Shown: piece after piece, positions 9,328-17,634 of the stretch
Layout: each line of letters begins with the position of its first letter
How positions within the stretch are numbered: position 1 is the stretch's first letter
Assembly: GCF_024199925.1 (NCBI RefSeq)
Contig: NZ_JANADR010000001.1
Span: forward strand, 3,410,001-3,474,000
Length of the DNA: 64,000 nt
Source of the DNA: Bradyrhizobium sp. CCGUVB1N3
Lineage (GTDB): Bacteria; Pseudomonadota; Alphaproteobacteria; Rhizobiales; Xanthobacteraceae
Reading direction: 5' to 3'
Position numbers and translations under genes: made by a program
Notes under the pieces: generated by a model
The model's database searches: none
Seen by the model: the letters and a program-made list of their open reading frames with translations, nothing else
What the model was told of the DNA's origin: nothing

Positions 9328-10011
9328 ATGTCGTCGCTGAAAGTTAAGTTGGGAATTCTGGCCGCCGGTTTGATGCTGACGGGCTGCATGCAGGCCACTC
9401 ATTTCGAGGCGACCGATACCAAGGCCTTCAAGCCGAAGGACAAGGAACTCCTTGCCAAGATTCGGTACGAAAACACCCCCGTCGCGGAGCCCTTCCGCCG
9501 GGCCATCGTCGATTACCACCGCAAGGAGTCGCCGGGCTCGATCGTGGTCGATTCCGACAATCACTACCTCTACTACGTGATGGATGGCGGCAAGGCGATC
9601 CGCTACGGCATTACCGTCGGCGAAGAAGCCATGGCCTGGTCGGGTATCGCCAAGATCGGCAGCATGACCGAATGGCCTGCCTGGCATCCGACCCCCGGCG
9701 AAATCTCGCGCCTGGGCGTGCCGACCTATGTGGCGCCGGGTCCTGACAATCCGATGGGCTCCCGCGCGATGTATCTCTACTCGGGCGGCAAGGACACGCT
9801 GTTCCGCATCCACGGTACGAACCAGCCTGAATATATCGGCGCTTCGATCTCCTCGGGCTGCATCCGCCTGACCAACGAGGACGCGATCGACCTCTACGGC
9901 CGCGTCAAGGTCGGCACCATCGTGGTCGTGCTCGAGCCGAAGCACGGCGACTCCCCGTACAATTCGCAGCTCGCCCTGCGTGGCGGCGGCAACAGCAATT
10001 CACAGTACTGA
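9328..10011 (+). CDS. L,D-transpeptidase (YkuD domain), lipoprotein-like
   Basis: 227 residues from MSSLKVKLG; a longer start at 9271 lacks sense. The signal ends in a lipobox (AGLMLTGC, Cys at residue 20). The catalytic HxxxN...SxGCIR motif is complete: HGTNQPEYIGASISSGCIRL. Such enzymes make 3-3 peptidoglycan crosslinks or attach proteins to the wall in the periplasm. A strong terminator lies 20 bp after the stop. Confidence 0.92.
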   Translation: MSSLKVKLGILAAGLMLTGCMQATHFEATDTKAFKPKDKELLAKIRYENTPVAEPFRRAIVDYHRKESPGSIVVDSDNHYLYYVMDGGKAIRYGITVGEEAMAWSGIAKIGSMTEWPAWHPTPGEISRLGVPTYVAPGPDNPMGSRAMYLYSGGKDTLFRIHGTNQPEYIGASISSGCIRLTNEDAIDLYGRVKVGTIVVVLEPKHGDSPYNSQLALRGGGNSNSQY

Positions 10012-10031
10012 GCTTTCCTGAGGCTTTCGAG

Positions 10032-10062
10032 AAAGCGTCGGCTTGCTACCGGCGCTTTTTTG
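10032..10062 (+). terminator. Rho-independent terminator after the L,D-transpeptidase gene
   Basis: The stem AGCGTCGG / CCGGCGCT (one G-T pair, bases 10034-10041 with 10049-10056) has a 7-base loop and is followed by six T. It overlaps the last codons of the convergent extensin-like gene, whose stop is at 10046-10048. Confidence 0.85.
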
Positions 10063-11125
10063 TTGCCTGCTTTCGGGGCGCTTCGGCACCGCCGGCAGGC
10101 TCGTCCGGCTGTGAGCCGGATTTCGCCGCATCGCCCTGCTCCACACCCTCCTTGTCCTCCCCCGACTTGGCTGCCACCTCGCGCGGCGGAGCTTCCTCCG
10201 GCCGCTCGGCCGGCAGCAGCGGGGCGACCTGTGGCAGGGGATCCCAGACGTTCCACTGGCAGATCCGGTAATCGTTGCGGCGCTGCATCAGATCGAGATG
10301 GATGTGGTCCTCGTGATACCAGTCCGATCCAGGCCCCAGCACGGTTGAAAAGCGCGCGCAGACGGAATGCAGCACACGCTCGCGCAACTCGCGCGGCACG
10401 GTGCGGTCGGTCAACCCGATCGACTGCCCGTTGGCGAGCTTGAACGCGCGCACGTCGAGCGCGTTGGCGCGGCCGTGCTCCGACAGCATGGCCCCGACGA
10501 TGCGGTTGCGGCCGCGACACTCGAAGGAATCGAAATTGTCGAGATCGCTGATGGTGCTCCCGAGGCTCGCGGCAAGCGGCGCCATGTCCGAACGGACCCA
10601 GTCGGCAATGGCCGATGCCATGCCGCAGCGAAGGATCGCGGCCGGCTTGACCTGCACCTTGCGCTTGTCCGGCAGCACGATCGCCTCGAGCCGCACCAGA
10701 TCCTCGCCGCCGCAGGCGCCCGGGCCACGAATGTCGGGGATCGAGGGCGCAATTGCGATCTCCTCAGTGAGGGCGAGCCGGCAGGCCGAGGCCTGCTTCT
10801 CTGGTGGGGCCGCCGGTCCGGCCGGCTTGTCGGCAGCAGGCTTTTCTTCGGCCGCCGGCCGCTCCGGCACAGGCTTGGCCACTTCCTTGGGCACATCCTC
10901 CGGCCGCGGTCTCGGCAAGGGAATTTTGGCCGGAATTTTGGCCGGATGAACGGTGCCGCGAGGTCGCGGCGGACCGAAGCCGAACAGGTCGAGCGGCGCG
11001 GCATATTTCCGCGCCCCGGCAGGCGCAAGCGACAGCCCCAGCACGACGGTAACCATTGCCGCACCGGCGGACATATAGCCGCGACAAGACCATTTGCGGC
11101 AAAAGTCCGGCAGGCTAAAATTCAT
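10046..11125 (-). CDS. Extensin-like C-terminal domain protein, exported
   Basis: 359 residues from MNFSLPDF (an upstream ATG would add 12). It has an N-terminal membrane/signal segment (GAAMVTVVLGLSLAPAGA) and a Pro/Lys-rich linker of about 90 residues with repeated FGFGPPRPRG, KIPAKIPLPRPRP and EEKPAADKPAG. The globular extensin-like domain has CGGEDLVRLEA, LRCGMASAIADWV, SEHGRANALDVRAF and SDWYHEDHIHLDL; its His residues resemble a metal site. It is likely periplasmic and cell-wall associated. The charged tail ends KQATKKRR. Confidence 0.82.
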   Translation of the reverse strand: MNFSLPDFCRKWSCRGYMSAGAAMVTVVLGLSLAPAGARKYAAPLDLFGFGPPRPRGTVHPAKIPAKIPLPRPRPEDVPKEVAKPVPERPAAEEKPAADKPAGPAAPPEKQASACRLALTEEIAIAPSIPDIRGPGACGGEDLVRLEAIVLPDKRKVQVKPAAILRCGMASAIADWVRSDMAPLAASLGSTISDLDNFDSFECRGRNRIVGAMLSEHGRANALDVRAFKLANGQSIGLTDRTVPRELRERVLHSVCARFSTVLGPGSDWYHEDHIHLDLMQRRNDYRICQWNVWDPLPQVAPLLPAERPEEAPPREVAAKSGEDKEGVEQGDAAKSGSQPDEPAGGAEAPRKQATKKRR

Positions 11126-11190
11126 GACAATTCTTTGGCCCAGAGCTGAGAGCGATAACAAGTCCAGCCCTTATTCGGAGGAACGTCGGA

Positions 11191-12819
11191 ATGCTTGGTT
11201 TGATGCAAGACTGGCCCCTGCTCTGCCACCGGATCATCGAACACGCCGCCAGGATTCATGGCAAGCAGGAGGTCGTCACGCGCTCGATCGAAGGACCGAT
11301 CCATCGCACCAACTACGCCGAAATCCACGCGCGCGCCCTGAAAGTTTCGCAGATGCTGGAGCACGACGGCATCAAGCTCGGCGACCGCGTCGCCACGATC
11401 GCCTGGAACACGTGGCGCCACCTCGAGGTCTGGTACGGCATCATGGGCATCGGCGCCATCTGCCATACCGTCAATCCCCGCCTTTTCCCCGAGCAGATCG
11501 CCTGGATCATCAACCATGCGCAGGACCGCATCGTGATGACCGACATCACCTTCGTTCCGGTGCTGGAGAAGCTCGCCGACAAGCTGGGAAGCGTCGAGCG
11601 CTACGTCGTCCTCACCGACAAGGCGCACATGCCGCAGACCACGTTGAAGAACGCGGTCGCCTATGAGGAGTGGATCGCGAAGGCCGACGGCAAGTTCGCA
11701 TGGAAGGATTTTGACGAGAACACGGCCGCCGCCATGTGCTACACCTCCGGCACGACGGGCGATCCCAAGGGCGTGTTGTATTCGCATCGCTCCAACGTGC
11801 TGCACGCCCTGATGGCCAACAATGTCGACGCGCTCGGCACCAGCGCCTCCGAGACAATGCTGCCGGTAGTGCCGCTGTTCCATGCCAACAGCTGGGGCAT
11901 CGCCTTGTCCGCGCCTTCGCAAGGCACCAAGCTCGTGATGCCCGGCGCCAAGCTCGACGGCGCGTCGGTCTACGAGCTGCTCGATACCGAGAAGGTGACC
12001 CATACCGCAGGCGTTCCGACCGTGTGGCTGATGCTGCTCCAGCACATGGCGGCCAACAATCTGAAGCTGCCGCATCTGAAGATGGTGATCTGCGGCGGCT
12101 CGGCGATGCCGCGCTCGATGATCAAGTCGTTCATCGACATGGGCACGCGCGTCCGCCACGCCTGGGGCATGACCGAGATGAGCCCGATCGGAACGGTTGC
12201 GGCGCTCAAGCCGCCATTTGCCGAGACCACCGGCGATGCGCGGCTCGACGTGCTCCAGACCCAGGGCTATCCGCCGTTCGGCGTGGAGATGAAGATCACC
12301 GACGATGCCGGCAAGGAGCTGCCGTGGGACGGCAAGACCTTCGGCCGCCTGAAAGTGTCGGGCCCCGCGGTTGCAAAAGCGTACTACCGGATCGATGCCA
12401 ACATCCTCGACGGAGAAGGTTTCTTCGACACCGGCGACGTCTCGACCGTCGACCAGGACGGCTATATGCGGATCACCGACCGTTCCAAGGACGTGATCAA
12501 GTCCGGCGGCGAGTGGATCTCCTCGATCGATCTAGAAAACCTCGCGGTCGGTCACCCCGCGGTCGCGGAAGCGGCCGTGATCGGCGTCCATCACCCCAAA
12601 TGGGATGAGCGCCCGCTGCTGATCGTGCAGCTCAAGCAGGGCCAACAGGCCACACGCGAGGACATCCTGAAGTTCATGGACGGCAAGATCGCGAAATGGT
12701 GGATGCCCGACGACGTCGCCTTCGTCGACGGCATCCCGCATACCGCGACCGGCAAGATCCTGAAGACGGCGCTGCGCGACCAGTTCAAGGACTATCGCTT
12801 CCCGCACGCAGCGGCGTAG
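11191..12819 (+). CDS. Fatty acyl-CoA ligase (AMP-forming, AlkK/FadD-like)
   Basis: 542 residues. P-loop-like motif A3 is present as YTSGTTGDPKGVLYSH. The A5 region is HAWGMTEMSPIG, A7 is FFDTGDVSTVDQDGYM, A8 is RSKDVIKSGGEWISS, and the catalytic Lys lies in HTATGKILKTALRDQF. It activates medium- or long-chain fatty acids to CoA thioesters. The motif pattern is nearest to medium-chain AlkK-type ligases. A strong terminator follows, so it is probably monocistronic. Confidence 0.9.
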   Translation: MLGLMQDWPLLCHRIIEHAARIHGKQEVVTRSIEGPIHRTNYAEIHARALKVSQMLEHDGIKLGDRVATIAWNTWRHLEVWYGIMGIGAICHTVNPRLFPEQIAWIINHAQDRIVMTDITFVPVLEKLADKLGSVERYVVLTDKAHMPQTTLKNAVAYEEWIAKADGKFAWKDFDENTAAAMCYTSGTTGDPKGVLYSHRSNVLHALMANNVDALGTSASETMLPVVPLFHANSWGIALSAPSQGTKLVMPGAKLDGASVYELLDTEKVTHTAGVPTVWLMLLQHMAANNLKLPHLKMVICGGSAMPRSMIKSFIDMGTRVRHAWGMTEMSPIGTVAALKPPFAETTGDARLDVLQTQGYPPFGVEMKITDDAGKELPWDGKTFGRLKVSGPAVAKAYYRIDANILDGEGFFDTGDVSTVDQDGYMRITDRSKDVIKSGGEWISSIDLENLAVGHPAVAEAAVIGVHHPKWDERPLLIVQLKQGQQATREDILKFMDGKIAKWWMPDDVAFVDGIPHTATGKILKTALRDQFKDYRFPHAAA

Positions 12820-12840
12820 GGGATCACAAGAGCATCGGCG

Positions 12841-12880
12841 GCGCGGCCCCTGCGGGATCGGCAGGGGCCGCGTCGTTTTC
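12841..12880 (+). terminator. Rho-independent terminator after the acyl-CoA ligase gene
   Basis: A perfect 12-bp GC stem (CGCGGCCCCTGC / GCAGGGGCCGCG) has a 7-base loop and is followed by TCGTTTTC. It stands about 22 bp after the stop codon. Confidence 0.85.
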
Positions 12881-13082
12881 GAGCGCTTACAATTGCGAGC
12901 AGCGAAAGCCCGCCTCCGGCCGGCTGAGGGACATCCGCTTGTTCGACCACCACAGAGGGATCCGGAACGGGGATAAAGGTGGGGGATAAACCGCTTCACA
13001 GCCCTGCGGAAAATGCGCTAGGTCAGCTTGCTCCCGTCGCCCGTGCCCCGCAACCGGCGACTGACATCGGTGATGGAACAGC

Positions 13083-13937
13083 ATGGCCCGCAGGTTTTCC
13101 GCTCCCTACCAGTCAGAGCCCGTGTCCGGGCTCGCCAGCTGGGCGCGTAATCTGGCCGTGTTCGCGGTGGTGGCGGTCCTGGTCTCGATCATCATCGTCC
13201 GCTTCGGCTTTCTGGAGATCAAGCCGGCGCTGGCGACCTTCTTCGGCGGGCTTGCGATCGCGGGGCTCTCCATCCTGTTCGGGCTCGCGGGCTTTGCGGC
13301 GATCTGGCAGAACGGCTCGCGCGGAATGGCGCGCATCCTGTTCGCCTTCCTGATCAACGCGCTGATCCTCGCCTATCCCGCCTATCTCGCCTTCCAGTAC
13401 CGCAGGCTGCCGGCGATCCACGACATCACCACCGATCCGATCGACCCGCCGCGCTTCGAGGCGCTGGCGCGCCTTCGCACCGGCGACGGTGCCAATCCGG
13501 CCGTTTATGCCGGCCTCTATTCGGCCGAGCAGCAGCGCCGCTTCTATCCGGACATCGAGCCGATCGAGCTCGAAATTTCCGTCGACCGAGCCTATGCGCT
13601 GTCGCTCCAGATCGCCAACAAGCGCAAATGGTTGATCATCGACGAGCGTCCGCCGCAGCCGCCGCGCCGCATCGGCCGCATCGAGGCGGTTGCGCGCTCG
13701 CCGATCATGGGGTTCCGCGAGGATGTCTCGATCCGCATCGTGCCTGACGGCGACGACTCACGCGTCGATATCCGCTCGGCCTCGCGTTACTTCGAGAGCG
13801 ACCTCGGCAGCAACGCCGCACGCGTCAGCAAGTTCATCGACGATCTCAACACCGCGGCCGACGCTGATGCGCTGAAGCCGGCGAAGAAGGCGCCGGTCGT
13901 CCCGGTCAAGCCGCCGGCGAAGACGGTGAAGAAATAG
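13083..13937 (+). CDS. DUF1499 domain membrane protein
   Basis: 284 residues. Three hydrophobic segments lie in the first 105 residues (LAVFAVVAVLVSIIIV, ATFFGGLAIAGLSILFGLAG, ILFAFLINALILAYPAYLAF). A DUF1499 domain follows (EISVDRAYALSLQIANKRKW, GRIEAVARSPIMGFREDVSI, RVDIRSASRYFESDLGSNA). The C-terminus is a Lys/Pro/Ala-rich tail. The function of DUF1499 proteins is not established. It is a single gene followed by a palindromic repeat. Confidence 0.85.
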   Translation: MARRFSAPYQSEPVSGLASWARNLAVFAVVAVLVSIIIVRFGFLEIKPALATFFGGLAIAGLSILFGLAGFAAIWQNGSRGMARILFAFLINALILAYPAYLAFQYRRLPAIHDITTDPIDPPRFEALARLRTGDGANPAVYAGLYSAEQQRRFYPDIEPIELEISVDRAYALSLQIANKRKWLIIDERPPQPPRRIGRIEAVARSPIMGFREDVSIRIVPDGDDSRVDIRSASRYFESDLGSNAARVSKFIDDLNTAADADALKPAKKAPVVPVKPPAKTVKK

Positions 13938-13941
13938 CCTT

Positions 13942-14058
13942 CCGTCATTCCGGGGCGCGCAAAGCGCGAACCCCAATGCGCAATTGCGCATTGGGGAATC
14001 TCGCGCCACAATCTCCGGATTCCGGGTTCGATGCTGCGCATCGCTCCGGAATGACGGA
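13942..14058. repeat. Palindromic intergenic element (copy 1, long form)
   Basis: The outer arms CCGTCATTCCGG (13942-13953) and CCGGAATGACGG (14046-14057) are exact inverted repeats. A perfect 26-base palindrome built on CCCCAATGCGCAA is nested at 13971-13996. The same GTCATTCCGG/CCGGAATGAC arms recur at 14993-15035 and, degenerate, at 16343-16382. It sits between two convergent genes. Confidence 0.8.
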
Positions 14059-14060
14059 GG

Positions 14061-14978
14061 TTAGGCCATCCTGTACGTCCCCGCAATCACGGGATCGCCG
14101 TCCGTCGCCACCACGCCGCGGGCGACGAGGTCCTCCAGATGCGCCAGCACGGAATAGCCGGCCGCCGTCGTGAGCCGCGGATCAATGCCGATATAGATCG
14201 CGCGCACCATGGTTGGGATGTCGGCCTCGCCCTTGGCAAGGCGATGCAGGATCGAGGCTTCGCGCGCCTTGCGGTGGCGGATCAGGAAGCGCACATAGCG
14301 CGGCCCTTCGGGAATCTCGGCGCCGTGGCCGGAGAAATAGAGATCCTCCTCGCGCGCTGCGAGCCGGTCGAGCGAGTCCATGTAATCAATCATCGAGCCG
14401 TCGGGCGGAGCCACGATCGAGGTCGACCAACCCATCACGTGATCGCCGACGAAGCTGAATTTCCGCTCGGGCCAGGCGAAGGCAAGGTGGTTGGCGGTGT
14501 GGCCCGGCGTCGCGACGGCTTCGAGCCGCCAGCCTGAGCCTTCGATGTCGTCGCCATGGGCAACCGTCACGTCGGGCGCGAAGTCGCGGTCGGCACCCGA
14601 TTCCGGATTGTGCTTCTCGCTCTCGAAACGCGGGCGCGAGGCACGATGCGGGCCTTCGGCATAGACAGTCGCGCCGGTCGCCTGCTTGATGCGGCCGGTG
14701 TTCGGCGAATGATCGCGATGGGTGTGAGTGACGAGAATATGCGTGACCGTCTCGCCACGCACTGCATCGAGCAGCGCCGCCGCATGGGCCTCGTTGTCCG
14801 GACCTGGGTCGATGATCGCAACCTTGCCCTGACCCACGACGTAGCTGACCGTGCCGGTGAAGGTGAACGGGCTCGGATTGTTGCAGAGCACGCGGCGCAC
14901 GCCGGGACGGACTTCCTCGACGACGCCGGGCTTCAGCGGAAAATTGCGGTTGAACGGGACGTCGTCGTTATCGGACAT
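14061..14978 (-). CDS. MBL-fold metallo-hydrolase
   Basis: 305 residues. The metal-binding signature THTHRDHSPN and downstream ATPGHTANH, FVGDHVMG and SGHGAE are present. The C-terminal winged-helix-like tail (ILHRLAKGEADIPTMVRAIY) is as in LACTB2/glyoxalase-like hydrolases. The substrate is unknown. It is flanked on both sides by the same palindromic element. Confidence 0.87.
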   Translation of the reverse strand: MSDNDDVPFNRNFPLKPGVVEEVRPGVRRVLCNNPSPFTFTGTVSYVVGQGKVAIIDPGPDNEAHAAALLDAVRGETVTHILVTHTHRDHSPNTGRIKQATGATVYAEGPHRASRPRFESEKHNPESGADRDFAPDVTVAHGDDIEGSGWRLEAVATPGHTANHLAFAWPERKFSFVGDHVMGWSTSIVAPPDGSMIDYMDSLDRLAAREEDLYFSGHGAEIPEGPRYVRFLIRHRKAREASILHRLAKGEADIPTMVRAIYIGIDPRLTTAAGYSVLAHLEDLVARGVVATDGDPVIAGTYRMA

Positions 14979-14992
14979 GATCTTTTCTTTGA

Positions 14993-15035
14993 CGTCATTC
15001 CGGGGCGGCCCGCAGGGCCGAACCCGGAATGACGG
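14993..15035. repeat. Palindromic intergenic element (copy 2, short form)
   Basis: The arms GTCATTCCGGG and CCCGGAATGAC flank a GC-rich centre (GGCCCGCAGGGCC). It is the same family as 13942-14058, and lies between the MBL hydrolase start and the glutaryl-CoA dehydrogenase stop. Confidence 0.8.
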
Positions 15036-15044
15036 AGGACCTGA

Positions 15045-16259
15045 TCAGAAAAACGCCTGGATGCCCGTGATGGCGCGGCCAAGGATCAGGGCGTGGACGT
15101 CGTGCGTGCCCTCGTAGGTGTTCACGGTCTCGAGGTTATGGACGTGGCGCATCACGTGATACTCGATCGAGATGCCATTGCCACCATGCATGTCGCGCGC
15201 GACGCGGGCGATGTCGAGCGCCTTGCCGCAATTGTTGCGCTTGACGATCGAGATCATCTCGGGGGCGAACTTGCCTTCGTCCATCAGGCGGCCGACGCGC
15301 AGGCTTGCCTGGAGGCCCAGCGCAATCTCGGTCTCCATGTCCGCGAGCTTCTTCTGCACGAGCTGGGTCGCGGCGAGCGGCTTGCCGAACTGCTTGCGGT
15401 CGAGCGTGTATTGCCGGGCGCGGTGCATGCAATCCTCGGCCGCGCCGAGGGCGCCCCAGGAAATGCCGTAGCGGGCGCGGTTGAGGCAACCGAACGGCCC
15501 CTTCAGGCCGGACACGTTGGGCAGCAGTGCACTCTCGGGCACCACGACGCCATCCATCACGACCTCGCCGGTGATGGAAGCGCGCAACGACAGTTTGCCG
15601 CCGATCTTCGGCGCGGAGAGGCCCTTCATGCCCTTCTCCAGCACGAAGCCGCGGATCTGGTTGTCGTGCTCGGCCGACTTGGCCCAGACCACGAACACGT
15701 CGGCGATCGGCGCATTCGAGATCCACATCTTGCTGCCGGTCAGGCGATAGCCATCCGAGACCTTCTCGGCGCGGGTCTTCATGCCGGCCGGGTCGGAACC
15801 GGCGTCGGGCTCGGTGAGGCCGAAGCAGCCGACCCACTCGCCGCTGGCGAGCTTCGGCAGGTACTTCTTGCGCTGATTCTCGTCGCCATAGGCGTAGATC
15901 GGGTACATCACCAGCGAGGACTGGACCGAGTTCATCGAACGGTAGCCGGAATCGACCCGCTCGATCTCGCGGGCGACGAGGCCGTAGGCGACGTAGCCCG
16001 CATTGGCACAGCCATATTCCTCCGGCAGCGTGATGCCGATCAGGCCGAGTTCGCCCATCTCGTTAAAGATCTCGCGATCGGTCTTCTCTTCGAGATAAGC
16101 CTTGGTGACGCGCGGCAGCAGCTTGTCCTGGGCGTAGGCTCGCGCAGTGTCGCGCACCATGCGTTCGTCTTCGGTGAGCTGCTCGTCGAGCAGGAACGGA
16201 TCGTCCCACTGGAAAGAAGCCGCAGCCGGCTTGTCCTTGGCCTGAGGGCGCACGCTCAT
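15045..16259 (-). CDS. gcdH: Glutaryl-CoA dehydrogenase-like acyl-CoA dehydrogenase
   Basis: 404 residues. Acyl-CoA dehydrogenase motifs include [20 protein letters not shown] and the C-terminal catalytic Glu in [20 protein letters not shown], which is typical of GcdH. The segment [18 protein letters not shown] is also characteristic. GcdH oxidises and decarboxylates glutaryl-CoA to crotonyl-CoA in lysine, tryptophan and benzoate breakdown, using FAD and ETF. It is a single gene bounded by repeats of one palindromic family. Confidence 0.9.
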   Translation of the reverse strand: MSVRPQAKDKPAAASFQWDDPFLLDEQLTEDERMVRDTARAYAQDKLLPRVTKAYLEEKTDREIFNEMGELGLIGITLPEEYGCANAGYVAYGLVAREIERVDSGYRSMNSVQSSLVMYPIYAYGDENQRKKYLPKLASGEWVGCFGLTEPDAGSDPAGMKTRAEKVSDGYRLTGSKMWISNAPIADVFVVWAKSAEHDNQIRGFVLEKGMKGLSAPKIGGKLSLRASITGEVVMDGVVVPESALLPNVSGLKGPFGCLNRARYGISWGALGAAEDCMHRARQYTLDRKQFGKPLAATQLVQKKLADMETEIALGLQASLRVGRLMDEGKFAPEMISIVKRNNCGKALDIARVARDMHGGNGISIEYHVMRHVHNLETVNTYEGTHDVHALILGRAITGIQAFF

Positions 16260-16342
16260 GAAACGTCCTTTCGCATCTGGTTCCGTCTAATTGACCGTTA
16301 AATTAAAGCGCCGCAGCGCCAGTTGCAATTGCGTCCTGGTTT

Positions 16343-16382
16343 CGGTCGTTCCGGGCCGCGTGGCGCGCGCACGGAATGACCG
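16343..16382. repeat. Palindromic intergenic element (copy 3, degenerate)
   Basis: CGGTCGTTCCGG (16343-16354) and ACGGAATGACCG (16371-16382) are imperfect arms of the family at 13942 and 14993. This copy ends 4 bp before the ribB stop codon. Confidence 0.6.
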
Positions 16383-16386
16383 CGCG

Positions 16387-17469
16387 TCAGGTCTCGAGCT
16401 GCTCGTTGGCGACGATCTCGATGCCAAAGCCGGACAGGCCCTTGTAGTCATGCACCGACGACGTCAGATGCCGGATCGAGGTGACGCCGAGATCGCGCAG
16501 GATCTGCGCGCCGACGCCGACCTCGCGCCACTGCCGGTTGCGGTCGGCCTCGGCCGTCGATTCATCAGGCAGGGGCTCCACGGGCACGCCGGCTGCGCCG
16601 TCGCGCAAGTAGACCAGGACGCCGCGGCCGGCCTTCTTGAAATGATCGAGCACGATCTGCATGCGCTTGTGGCCTGTGAAGATATCCTTGACGATGTTCG
16701 GCTTGTGGAAGCGCGTCAGCACATTCTTGCCGTCGCCGACGCCGTTATAGACGAAGGCGACATGGGCGATGGAATCGAAGGGCGAGCGGTAGGCATAGCC
16801 CTGCAACGGCCCGATCGGGCTTTCGGTCACGAAGGTCGCGACCCGCTCGATCAGCTTTTCGCGCGCCTGGCGGTATGCGATCAGGTCGGCAATCGTGACA
16901 TGCTTGAGCTTGTGCCGGGCGGCAAACTGCGCGACCTGCTCGCCCTTCATCACGCTGCCGTCGTCGTTCATCAGCTCGCTGATGACACCGACGGGCGGCA
17001 AGCCGGAGAGCTTGCAGAGGTCGACGGCGGCCTCGGTATGGCCGGAGCGCAGCAGCACGCCGCCATCCTTGGCGATCAGCGGAAAGATGTGGCCGGGACG
17101 GGCGAAATCGCCGGCGCCGACGTTTGGATTGGCGAGCGCGCGGCAGCAGGAGGCGCGCTCCTCGGCCGAGATGCCGGTGCCGCCGTCGGGCTTGTAGTCG
17201 ATCGAGACCGTGAAGGCCGTGGTGTGGGCGGAGTCGTTATGGGCGACCATCGGATCGAGCCGCAGGCGCCGCGCGTCCTCCGTGGTGATCGGCGCGCAGA
17301 CGATGCCCGAGGTATGGCGGATGATGAACGCCATCTTCTCGGCGGTGCAGAGCGAGGCGGCGACGATCAGATCGCCCTCGCCTTCCCGGTCCTCGTCATC
17401 GGTGACGACGACGAGCTCACCCTTGGCAAAGGCCTGCAAGACTTCCTGTACGGTATCGGGCATGTCCAA
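16387..17469 (-). CDS. ribB: 3,4-dihydroxy-2-butanone 4-phosphate synthase with degenerate GTP cyclohydrolase II domain (RibBX-like)
   Basis: 360 residues. Residues 1-205 are a complete RibB domain with DDEDREGEGDLIVAA and the ribulose-5-phosphate loop RSGHTEAAVDLCKLSG. The C-terminal half resembles GTP cyclohydrolase II (SPIGPLQGYAYR, GRGVLVYLRDG), but the three zinc-ligand cysteines of ECLTGD...RCDC are gone; that place reads FHKPNIVKDIFTGHKRM. It should supply the four-carbon unit of riboflavin but probably does not act on GTP. No FMN riboswitch was recognised upstream. Confidence 0.9.
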   Translation of the reverse strand: MDMPDTVQEVLQAFAKGELVVVTDDEDREGEGDLIVAASLCTAEKMAFIIRHTSGIVCAPITTEDARRLRLDPMVAHNDSAHTTAFTVSIDYKPDGGTGISAEERASCCRALANPNVGAGDFARPGHIFPLIAKDGGVLLRSGHTEAAVDLCKLSGLPPVGVISELMNDDGSVMKGEQVAQFAARHKLKHVTIADLIAYRQAREKLIERVATFVTESPIGPLQGYAYRSPFDSIAHVAFVYNGVGDGKNVLTRFHKPNIVKDIFTGHKRMQIVLDHFKKAGRGVLVYLRDGAAGVPVEPLPDESTAEADRNRQWREVGVGAQILRDLGVTSIRHLTSSVHDYKGLSGFGIEIVANEQLET

Positions 17470-17634
17470 TCTCTGGCTATGGTGGCCGGAGGCTTAGCCG
17501 GACTTCGATCCGGGCGCTAGTGTCCCGAACGCAACCGCTTATGCCTTCGCTTGGTCCCGCCAGCACCCGGCTTGCACCGGAAATACCAGAGATATAGGCC
17601 CCTCCCGGGCTGCGTGGAAGGTCGCCGAGCGCGC

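Noticed and set aside
17470..17634. Possible FMN riboswitch before ribB
   Set aside because: None of the conserved FMN-element segments was seen in this leader.
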